A stretch of 29,440 bases of DNA. Source: a virus. Positions 22,876 through 29,440 of this stretch are shown here, piece after piece (position 1 is the first letter of the stretch; every line of letters begins with the position of its first letter). The stretch spans positions 1 to 29,440 of the IMG/VR virus record IMGVR_UViG_3300042317_000661; one strand, given 5' to 3'. A model generated the notes under the pieces. The model did no database searches. It had not been told where the DNA came from and saw only the letters and a program-made list of their open reading frames with translations. A program made the translations under genes and the position numbers.

Positions 22876-22889
22876 AAAATTTAGGTCAA
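22861..22889 (-). promoter_or_regulatory. Sigma70-type promoter for the 304-aa gene
   Basis: On the minus strand TTGACC (22889-22884) and TATTAT (22866-22861) are exactly 17 bases apart, one mismatch from consensus in each box. The -35 adjoins the dpdA stop codon. RNA would start near 22854. Confidence 0.65.
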
Positions 22890-24428
22890 CTCAAAATTTA
22901 GATTGTGCAGTTTAGATTCGTCCAAATCCTCTGATTCAGTTTGGGATAATACAGTATGTTCTACTTCAAATAATGCGTTGAACTGGGTGTTGGAATTCAT
23001 GGTCTTCTTGCCTTTGAATCCACGAGTGCCCGGAATATTCATCCAATATTTGTTGTAATGCTCAATTATGGCTTCGGATTCTGCACGATCTGATGTTGCA
23101 AAAATTGCATCCACAATATCTCTAAATTTAGCATGATCCCCTTTGGAGTTCCACAGCATGTTAGGCCATGTACCAGAATCATACGCACGATTGGCTCGTT
23201 GCACAGCCTCTATATGCGTCCAAACATTATGACCCATTAGTAATGCATAGCTAAAACTGTCCCAACTAGTTTTACCTTCTTTACCGTTTTTATTTAAGTC
23301 GCCAGGTTTGTATATGCAAACATCTTTCATGCTCATATTGAGACTGATCGGACTTTCATCAAATACATCAATCAGGCCATCTGCTAGTACAGCCTGTCCA
23401 AAAGGTCGTGTGTCTGTGGCATATTTTTTATCATCCACAATAGGGCTCATACGATAACACCACTTGCCATCGTGTGGGAGATCAATATGATGGTAGACCT
23501 GGCCATTGGCCGTGGCAAGGAACGGACTTGCGCAATCAAAACTGATTGTAAAGTTAGGATTCACATACTTACGAACAGCACGTTGAATATCGGTAAGCAA
23601 TAGTGCCCACTCCAGTTTACTAGTACCCAAGAAGTGCATCCAATCATGTACACCTTCCTGTAACAGATTATCATGACGTAATGCAACCAAACGACGTAGT
23701 ACTAGATGTACATCACACATGTTTTGACCACCCATGGCCCAACCGTTAAAGTGACTATCTGGATACTGTGCAGGATCACAATATCCTTTCATCATCTCAT
23801 ACCAATCGTCGGCATGAGTATGGTTGCCACCTTGTAACACATTAAGAAACTTAGTGCCACCGTTGACAACACCTTTACGATGTTTAATAAAGTATTCGTT
23901 GTTATACTTGGTGGCATCTGCTGCTTCTTCAAGAGTGCGTATGCCAGACTTCCATCCGTTCTTTTCGTTGATTACAAAACTAGGAATGTCTAATACCATG
24001 GCATAGTCTGCGATACCATCTAACCAAGCTAGTGCCTGTTCACGCTTCTTTTGTGCTCGTGGACATCCAGAGCCTGCTCGCCAATCGCCGTCCCATACAC
24101 CTTTTGCGATCTGAAATCCACCAGAGTCACCTAACAGTACAGTACCTGGTTCACGCTTACGAATCATGTCTTCGCTGGCATCTTCTTTGTTGAGATCTAG
24201 ATTGGCATGTCCGCCGGAGTAGAGGCTCCACTTGTAGGGGAAGAGTCCTTGTTGGCTGTTAAGCCAATTGAATTGCTCCATGTCTTGTAGTGCCTTAGGC
24301 ATACGAGCAGGATCAACATAGTCGTTGTTAACACGTTGTTTTCCTATAAAAGTTGCATAGAAGCCAGATATAGCAGGAAGAAACACTGCATAGTCTGATT
24401 GTTTAGCTGTTAAATTATCTTGTGTCAT
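22881..24428 (-). CDS. dpdA: DpdA-like DNA guanine transglycosylase (TGT superfamily)
   Basis: This 515-aa protein carries the tRNA-guanine transglycosylase core: GDSGGFQ (100-106) with Asp101, MVLDIPS (144-150) with Asp147, VLQGG (197-201), WAMGG (230-234) for base recognition, and ISFDCASP (295-302), whose Asp298 matches the TGT nucleophile. TGT enzymes swap guanine for a 7-deazaguanine; phage DpdA does this in DNA. I favour DNA because the length exceeds the ~380 aa of bacterial TGT, the zinc C-x-C-x2-C motif is not evident, and the gene lies beside the sliding clamp and polymerase. The CDG supply genes (folE, queD, queE) are in this window. The start overlaps the sulfotransferase stop by 14 bases. 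Confidence 0.82.
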   Translation of the reverse strand: MTQDNLTAKQSDYAVFLPAISGFYATFIGKQRVNNDYVDPARMPKALQDMEQFNWLNSQQGLFPYKWSLYSGGHANLDLNKEDASEDMIRKREPGTVLLGDSGGFQIAKGVWDGDWRAGSGCPRAQKKREQALAWLDGIADYAMVLDIPSFVINEKNGWKSGIRTLEEAADATKYNNEYFIKHRKGVVNGGTKFLNVLQGGNHTHADDWYEMMKGYCDPAQYPDSHFNGWAMGGQNMCDVHLVLRRLVALRHDNLLQEGVHDWMHFLGTSKLEWALLLTDIQRAVRKYVNPNFTISFDCASPFLATANGQVYHHIDLPHDGKWCYRMSPIVDDKKYATDTRPFGQAVLADGLIDVFDESPISLNMSMKDVCIYKPGDLNKNGKEGKTSWDSFSYALLMGHNVWTHIEAVQRANRAYDSGTWPNMLWNSKGDHAKFRDIVDAIFATSDRAESEAIIEHYNKYWMNIPGTRGFKGKKTMNSNTQFNALFEVEHTVLSQTESEDLDESKLHNLNFELT

Positions 24429-25164
24429 AAAATTTTACTTGATTGTAGAGTTCAATATCACACCACATCCATTGTTCGATATTGTATTTTTTAAACTCAT
24501 CGTTCAACATGGCATATTTAATTAGTTCCTTAAGTTTACGCTTGAGACTAGGTACATAACTATTTGATTCGCTGCTGTTTATTTTTTCAGCGTTGAGTAA
24601 ACTATTTGTTTGTCCTTCAGAATCTAAAAAACTGGCCAAGTTTTTGTTTAGATTATTGTCAAATTTAAACCATATTGTATTATCAATATCAAGATTTTTT
24701 AAGAATGAGCATTGCCTATCTGTGTGATCATCAAATATGACTTTTTCAAAAAGCAATGCTAAACCTAGCTTCTCGCCTAATAATGGCAAATATTCATAAT
24801 TAAAAGGATCTGCTAAATTTCCTAACACATTTTCGTGATACAAAAACAAGTATTCAACTATACCACTTAGCCATCTATCAATTGGATCTCTTAAAATGGC
24901 AATTGTTTTTTCTGAAGGAAACTCGCCATAACTAGCATGTTCCCAATTTAATTTAGTTAAATTTTTTACAATGAATGTACTAGCATTTTTTGGTATTTTA
25001 AATATAAAAAATTTCCTGTCAGGACTAATTAACCCTTCGCCATAACTGTGTCCTTTTGATGCCCACAATCTAGTGTAATCAATATCAATTATGTTGTTGT
25101 TAAATTTTATTATATCTAATTCTTTGTAAGAAAAATCTAATTTATTTTCTGAATTTTCTAACAA
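24415..25164 (-). CDS. Sulfotransferase-like protein 2
   Basis: An open frame extends to 25257, but that part overlaps the clamp gene by 80 bases. The better start is TTG at 25164, with AGAGGA 6 bases upstream, just after the clamp stop, giving 249 aa. It has FIFKIPKNASTFIVKNL (5'-phosphosulfate loop) and IAILRDPIDRWLSGI (3'-phosphate site), then DDHTDRQCSFL, in the same order and spacing as the copy at 19904-20557. PAPS would be the donor. The gene sits oddly between the clamp and the DpdA-like gene, so modified DNA cannot be excluded as acceptor, though sugars are more usual. Confidence 0.68.
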   Translation of the reverse strand: MLENSENKLDFSYKELDIIKFNNNIIDIDYTRLWASKGHSYGEGLISPDRKFFIFKIPKNASTFIVKNLTKLNWEHASYGEFPSEKTIAILRDPIDRWLSGIVEYLFLYHENVLGNLADPFNYEYLPLLGEKLGLALLFEKVIFDDHTDRQCSFLKNLDIDNTIWFKFDNNLNKNLASFLDSEGQTNSLLNAEKINSSESNSYVPSLKRKLKELIKYAMLNDEFKKYNIEQWMWCDIELYNQVKFYDTR

Positions 25165-25177
25165 AACTGATCCTCTA

Positions 25178-25900
25178 TTATTTTTGTTGCGCTGGTAGAA
25201 TATAGTTATAGATAGCCAATCCAGAGTCAACTGTAATCTGTGCAGCGCCTTCATCACTAAAACGAATCATTTTATTACCAGATAAACTTAAAATGCTTAT
25301 AACAGCAGTTACTGGCCATGACCATGCTTTGGTTAAAGATCCAGCAACATCGTGTGCAAAAACAAAGTTACCAGCATGACTACTATGGTCACCAAAATAG
25401 AAAACTAAATTATTATTTTCTGTGCGAGCAATAAAGGTTGTCTCTTCGCTGTTGGCCTGTGCTTGAAATTTAAGTCTTTGAATAGCAGCTACGCTAGGTT
25501 CAATTTCAACACCCCATTTTACACCTTTAAACTTTACAGTTTTTAATTTATCATTGACAATTTCTGCGCTCATAAAACGATAGTCATTTTTAAAATCTCC
25601 TGCTTTGTTTTCAAAGTGAACACCATTTGGGGCACTATCATCTTTTTTAGTAATAGCTAACTCAGCATCTTCTTTATATTCCGGAATATTTAGAATTGTG
25701 TTTAGTTTACCTAAATTTGGCATTCCAAAAGTGCCAATAAATTCTGGAACAGGATTATGAAACTGTGCATGCATAATTACAGTTCTTTCCTCGCCAACTG
25801 CTTCAATTATAGTTGTATTTGAATCACCTACAATTTTAACTAGGTCAATTACACCTAAGCTATGTGTGTGCTGAACAATATCTTGCAAATAATCTTTCAT
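25178..25900 (-). CDS. 45: Sliding clamp, T4 gp45-like
   Basis: This 240-aa protein has the size (T4 gp45 is 228 aa) and pattern of the T4 trimeric clamp: a first domain ending FIGTFGMPNLGKLNTILNIPEY (about residues 53-74) and a second domain with VKFKGVKWGVEIEPSVAAIQRL, FVFAHDVAGSLTKAWSWP and a closing YNYILPAQQK. The clamp tethers DNA polymerase and, in T4, also activates late transcription. The gene has a strong promoter of its own and a TTGGAGAT ribosome site. The clamp-loader genes usually next to it (44, 62) are not in this window. Confidence 0.85.
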   Translation of the reverse strand: MKDYLQDIVQHTHSLGVIDLVKIVGDSNTTIIEAVGEERTVIMHAQFHNPVPEFIGTFGMPNLGKLNTILNIPEYKEDAELAITKKDDSAPNGVHFENKAGDFKNDYRFMSAEIVNDKLKTVKFKGVKWGVEIEPSVAAIQRLKFQAQANSEETTFIARTENNNLVFYFGDHSSHAGNFVFAHDVAGSLTKAWSWPVTAVISILSLSGNKMIRFSDEGAAQITVDSGLAIYNYILPAQQK

Positions 25901-25925
25901 GTATCAATCTCCAATTAATAATAAA

Positions 25926-25954
25926 ATAATAACGTTTTTTTGTACTAATGTCAA
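25926..25954 (-). promoter_or_regulatory. Sigma70-type promoter for the sliding clamp gene
   Basis: On the minus strand a perfect TTGACA (25954-25949) is followed by 17 bases and TATTAT (25931-25926). The -35 contains the stop codon of the methyltransferase gene. The layout matches the promoter at 22889-22861. Confidence 0.7.
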
Positions 25955-26883
25955 TTTACTTTTGATTTTATTTCACCAAGTGTTTGACTTGCCTTGATAG
26001 TTTTAAGTTCTCCTGGCTTTTTAAATTCAATCATACTAAAAGCAGGTTCGCTGTCAAAAGAAAAAATTGTTTCGTAACCTAAACTCTCGGCCATTGGTAC
26101 TAAAATACTTTTTGGCACATATGTCATAAAATAAGTTTCTGCATAAGATGCAGCAGCAGGAAGGTCGGCGTTATTGTATGTAAAAACAATCTTTCCACCA
26201 GGTCTTAACCAGTTTAGTGATTGTAAGAGATACTGTTTGATAGTATCTAGACTTAGGTAATTAAAAAAATTATAACTAAAAATAAATCCAAATTGATTAA
26301 CAGGCAAATTTTTTATTTCGTAGTAATTTTTAATTAGATATTTTCTTACTCTACTTTGATAAAGCGGTGGAAATTGTTCTAACGCCGAATTAAAGAATTC
26401 TGGAAAAAAATCTGCCACGTACAAAGGGTCACTGGCAACTAACAATTTAGTCCATTCTCCATTTCTGCAGCCTATTTCTAAGGCTGGATAGCGCCAGTCG
26501 CTATAAAGATTAATTCTTTGCTTAAGAACAGTTTCAAAATCTACATCCGGTCTTATTTGTCTGATACTCGTTATTGATTCAGGATCTATATATTCCAATT
26601 CAAATTGATAGTTTTCGGCAAAAAATTTTGTTGATAGTTCATCTATTTTGCTTTGCACATACTCAATGATAAATTGAATTTGATTAATATCACTTAAGAA
26701 GTGGTTAAAATTTTGTTTATGATTGTTTACTACTTCTAAAATACGAGAAGAAATGTCCTGATCAGTATCTTTTGTTAAATTTTCCATTCGCGCACAATTA
26801 CATTCAATCTCAGACTGAATTGTGGACATTTTCAGGGATTGTCTAAGTTGATTTCTTAAACTTACTAATTCGTTTAGTTTCAT
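25951..26883 (-). CDS. Class I SAM-dependent methyltransferase with N-terminal coiled coil
   Basis: This 310-aa protein has a helical N-terminal half (residues 1-90, with a heptad-like run) joined to a Rossmann methyltransferase domain: YPALEIGCRNGEWTKLL (about 132-148), LYVADFFPEFF (acidic end of strand 2), FGFIFSYNFFNYL and WLRPGGKIVFTYNNADL (about 225-241). The substrate is unknown. Because it lies between polymerase and clamp genes, DNA or modified base methylation is possible, though a glycan or protein target is equally open. No ribosome site precedes the ATG, which follows the polymerase stop by 26 bases. Confidence 0.75.
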   Translation of the reverse strand: MKLNELVSLRNQLRQSLKMSTIQSEIECNCARMENLTKDTDQDISSRILEVVNNHKQNFNHFLSDINQIQFIIEYVQSKIDELSTKFFAENYQFELEYIDPESITSIRQIRPDVDFETVLKQRINLYSDWRYPALEIGCRNGEWTKLLVASDPLYVADFFPEFFNSALEQFPPLYQSRVRKYLIKNYYEIKNLPVNQFGFIFSYNFFNYLSLDTIKQYLLQSLNWLRPGGKIVFTYNNADLPAAASYAETYFMTYVPKSILVPMAESLGYETIFSFDSEPAFSMIEFKKPGELKTIKASQTLGEIKSKVN

Positions 26884-26909
26884 TGAATGTCATTAAATGC
26901 ATAGTTTAT

Positions 26910-29440
26910 TTATTCAAAGGTGAATAATGCATCAAAGGTTGTTTTTATATCAGTATGAGACGGAATATCCCAGTCTAGTACACCTAATAGATTTTCTACT
27001 TTCTGGTCCACAATAGTAGCTTCCATTAACCCGTCATCAAATGGTAAGTCTTTAAACCATTGTGGAATATGGCTTTCGTCTGTAGGATAACCAACTGATG
27101 TGTAACCTAGTGCATTGTCTTTTAGTTTACACACAATAGTTTTCATACCGTCCACAATAGACATGCTATAATTATCACCGTGCATTCTACGTAAATTGTT
27201 CCAATTGAGTGCTGCACGTACATGTCCTGGCATGTTTGCACGACCTAGCCGTTCTTCTTCTTTGCCATACTTGGTCAGATTGTTAACACGCTTGGGTGTA
27301 CCTTTTTCCCATGCAGGTCTATCTTGGAACGCAATCTTAAACTGACGCACACGATCATATATTTCTTCTCGTTCTGCGCCAGTTAGTACAGCCGTTAATA
27401 GTTCACTCAAGAAGTCTTGTACAATCTTAGGAGTATCCGATCGCTTCAAGTCAAGACCCATTGCCTTGACCTTGCCTGGTTTGCCGTGAGTGTCTAGCCG
27501 GTTGCCTTCCAAGTCATAGATAAGAACCGCATAGCGTTTCTTTTTTATGAATAATCCCTTTGACGCAACAAGCTCACGTCCTCCCTTGATAAGTTCGCCC
27601 ATGGCTCTAGGCACGTGACAAGCTCGTTCCATAAAGGCTGGAAAGCTTGTGTTGACTTGATCGGCAATACTGTCGTAGAGTTGAGCACAGATGTCTTTGT
27701 TCCATTCCATTCTACCGGCTTCAACTTCTGATCTAACCGCAGGCCAAGCAGTAAAATAGCATGAATCAGTGTCTCCGTAGATGATACTTTCACCCGTATG
27801 GTCGTATTTTCCGAATATGCATTCATTGATGTATGCATCCATATGTCTGGCAATGATACGTCCAGTGAGCGTAGTACTTTGACCAATTCTTTTGTCAAAA
27901 AATCTACAACCTGGGTTGAGGATTGCTCCGTAGAGACTGTTAAGATTAATCTTTTTGACCAGCTGTCTTTTGTCCCAGAATGCTTTATCTTCATCAGTAA
28001 TTGCCTCTTTCTTCTTGGCCTGTAGTTCTTTGCGTTCAGCGTACCAACGTTCTAGTAAGCCAGGAACAACTGCTTTTTGTTCATAACTGAATATAGTTCC
28101 ATTGGCCGATAACATCCAAGGTTGATTACTGTCAAAGATCATTCTCCAGATGTCAGCGGCACTCATAACATCGGATCCGCCGGCTTCCCAATCAATAGTA
28201 ATTTCTGTTCCAGGTTCGGCATTCATTACAGCAGTGTATTCAAGACTACCAAACATATTTTCCCAGGCATCTGCAAAACTACTACCTGAACTTATTTTTT
28301 CTTGAATATACCTGTCAGTCATTATCGGTCTAAATTGGCCAATGATGGACTCTTGTGCCATGTTAAGAGCGCGGATTGCTGACGGGTAGAGACTGTTGAT
28401 GTCAATTGCACCGATCCAGTCGTGCATGCCCCTTTTGGGGTAAGCAACATAGGCACCTGCTGCTTGTGTGTCACCTTGATCATCTCTATTTTTCCTATTA
28501 GGTACTACCATTCCACGTTGATGTGCTTCGTTAATAATTGCCTGTTCTGTGACTGCTACCGCACCCATTGTTGTTTGTAGCAACACAGTATTATCGTGTG
28601 CAAGTTCATTGGCTAGATCTAGGAAACGCAGTTTCTTGTCTAGTTTGGCAACAAGCATGGTGTCTTGCCTGTTGTAGTCAATGAACTTGGGAAAGTCTTT
28701 GTTATACAATTGATCTAGTGTGCCTTCGTACTGTGTCTTGCGTTCTTCCAGTTCATATTCACCAATGGCATCCAGACTGTAACTGTGGCGTTCTTCGTAT
28801 GTGTATTTGCGATACAGTTGCATATAGTCCATATGCACACGACCAATCAAGTCAAATGTGAGATTCTCTGCCCCAAAGCGTTCAAATGTTCTTTGTTTAG
28901 GCAGTTGCCCCCACAGGCAAAATCTACGTGTGTCGTCTTTGTTTAGCACTCGAGTCACACGCATGACCATGTAGGGAATATCAAAGCCTTCTGAGTTCCA
29001 ACCACTCAAGATGTCAGCATCATCGATGATATCTAAAAAAGTATTGAGTAAATCTTCTTCGCGTTCGAACAAGAAACAGTTATCGTACCTGGCACAAATT
29101 TCTTCGGCAGTGGCCCATGAATAACTTTTAGGAGGAACAACCAAGGTGACCAGTCGATCCATCCAGTCTAGATAAACACTGATAGCAGTTATCGGATTAA
29201 ACGGATCTTCGGGTTTACTGAAACCTCGTTCCGGGTCAAAATCAACCTCAATGTCGAAAAACGCAGTATGTAGCTTGGGAGATTGAGCCCCCAAATAGTT
29301 TTCTTCGAGACAACGGAATACTGGATTAATATCTGATTCCCAAACACGTTTGTTGCTGTTAATACGTATCTCTTTCTGAAATTCCTTATTCGACCTGGTT
29401 GAAAACCTGCTAACAGGAGTACCGTAAACAGTACGAAATT
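26910..29440 (-). CDS. 43: Family-B DNA polymerase, T4 gp43-like, N-terminus outside window
   Basis: The frame stays open to the right edge, giving about 843 residues; T4 gp43 has 898, so only some 50-60 N-terminal residues are missing. A TTG at 29294 could look like a start, but upstream codons still read as polymerase (WESDINPVFRCLEENYLG). Counting from that Leu, the exonuclease motifs are FFDIEVD (12-18), GWNSEGFD (98-105) and YNRQD (207-211). Motif A is DINSLYPS (298-305). Motif B has KKINLNSLYGAILNP and motif C is YGDTDS, followed by KKKRYAVL. All catalytic acids are present, so it is an active replicative polymerase with proofreading. It would work with the clamp and the exonuclease of this window. 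Confidence 0.93.
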   Translation of the reverse strand, partial: FRTVYGTPVSRFSTRSNKEFQKEIRINSNKRVWESDINPVFRCLEENYLGAQSPKLHTAFFDIEVDFDPERGFSKPEDPFNPITAISVYLDWMDRLVTLVVPPKSYSWATAEEICARYDNCFLFEREEDLLNTFLDIIDDADILSGWNSEGFDIPYMVMRVTRVLNKDDTRRFCLWGQLPKQRTFERFGAENLTFDLIGRVHMDYMQLYRKYTYEERHSYSLDAIGEYELEERKTQYEGTLDQLYNKDFPKFIDYNRQDTMLVAKLDKKLRFLDLANELAHDNTVLLQTTMGAVAVTEQAIINEAHQRGMVVPNRKNRDDQGDTQAAGAYVAYPKRGMHDWIGAIDINSLYPSAIRALNMAQESIIGQFRPIMTDRYIQEKISSGSSFADAWENMFGSLEYTAVMNAEPGTEITIDWEAGGSDVMSAADIWRMIFDSNQPWMLSANGTIFSYEQKAVVPGLLERWYAERKELQAKKKEAITDEDKAFWDKRQLVKKINLNSLYGAILNPGCRFFDKRIGQSTTLTGRIIARHMDAYINECIFGKYDHTGESIIYGDTDSCYFTAWPAVRSEVEAGRMEWNKDICAQLYDSIADQVNTSFPAFMERACHVPRAMGELIKGGRELVASKGLFIKKKRYAVLIYDLEGNRLDTHGKPGKVKAMGLDLKRSDTPKIVQDFLSELLTAVLTGAEREEIYDRVRQFKIAFQDRPAWEKGTPKRVNNLTKYGKEEERLGRANMPGHVRAALNWNNLRRMHGDNYSMSIVDGMKTIVCKLKDNALGYTSVGYPTDESHIPQWFKDLPFDDGLMEATIVDQKVENLLGVLDWDIPSHTDIKTTFDALFTFE

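Noticed and set aside
25165-25257. N-terminal extension of sulfotransferase-like protein 2 to 25257
   Set aside because: It would overlap the clamp by 80 bases. A TTG at 25164 with a well-placed AGAGGA site fits the gene better.
29292-29294. TTG as start of the DNA polymerase
   Set aside because: Codons continue open upstream to the window edge and read as conserved T4-type polymerase sequence.
1-29440. tRNA genes, CRISPR arrays and transposable elements
   Set aside because: The gaps between genes are at most about 110 bases and show no cloverleaf, spaced repeat, transposase or terminal repeat. This was judged by eye only.

Overview
The window looks like part of a T4-like (myovirus) phage genome. 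All credible genes lie on the minus strand, are packed with 1-20 nt overlaps (often ATGA), and are AT-rich. The replication genes are of T4 type: a family-B DNA polymerase (gp43-like, N-terminus running off the right edge), a sliding clamp (gp45-like) and a T4 RNase H/flap-nuclease-like exonuclease. Many genes resemble the small conserved and auxiliary genes of aquatic T4-like phages. A phage-encoded lipoprotein with a lipobox, and TTGACA/TATAAT-type promoters, point to a Gram-negative host whose sigma70 RNA polymerase the phage uses. The host cannot be named from the sequence. No tRNA gene, CRISPR array or transposon was seen, and no gene-free stretch exceeds about 110 bases.

Layout in transcription order (right to left). 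(1) 29440-24415: DNA polymerase, a coiled-coil methyltransferase, the sliding clamp and a sulfotransferase-like protein. (2) 24428-21917: a TGT/DpdA-like DNA guanine transglycosylase and an unknown 304-aa protein. (3) 21847-14792: a surface-sugar/nucleotide block with an FkbM methyltransferase, a DUF465-like protein, a second sulfotransferase, a small QueD-like protein, a GT-B glycosyltransferase, a GalE-like epimerase, a short DegT-like aminotransferase and GTP cyclohydrolase I (FolE). (4) 14795-10396: a small zinc-ribbon membrane protein, a Bax-inhibitor-1 family protein, two small proteins, a large FG-GAP lipoprotein and a phosphoribosyltransferase. (5) 10297-7842: QueD, QueE, an SGNH-hydrolase-like protein and a small acidic protein. 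(6) 7820-3548: two more SGNH-like proteins, the exonuclease, a DUF3307 membrane protein and a run of small phage proteins. (7) 3498-1: small unknown proteins, then a MoxR AAA ATPase followed by a separately promoted VWA-type metallopeptidase-like gene that leaves the left edge.

The most coherent story is base modification. FolE, QueD and QueE make 7-carboxy-7-deazaguanine (CDG) from GTP, and the DpdA-like enzyme would exchange guanine in DNA for a 7-deazaguanine. No QueC is visible, so the inserted base could be CDG or a derivative, or preQ0 made with host or out-of-window QueC. The sugar, sulfate and methyl transferases suggest decoration of a glycan, of the virion or of DNA. Several genes have their own near-consensus sigma70 promoters. 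Three of these sit inside inverted repeats whose downstream arm holds the ribosome binding site or start codon. This resembles T4 gene e, where read-through RNA is silent and locally started RNA is translated.
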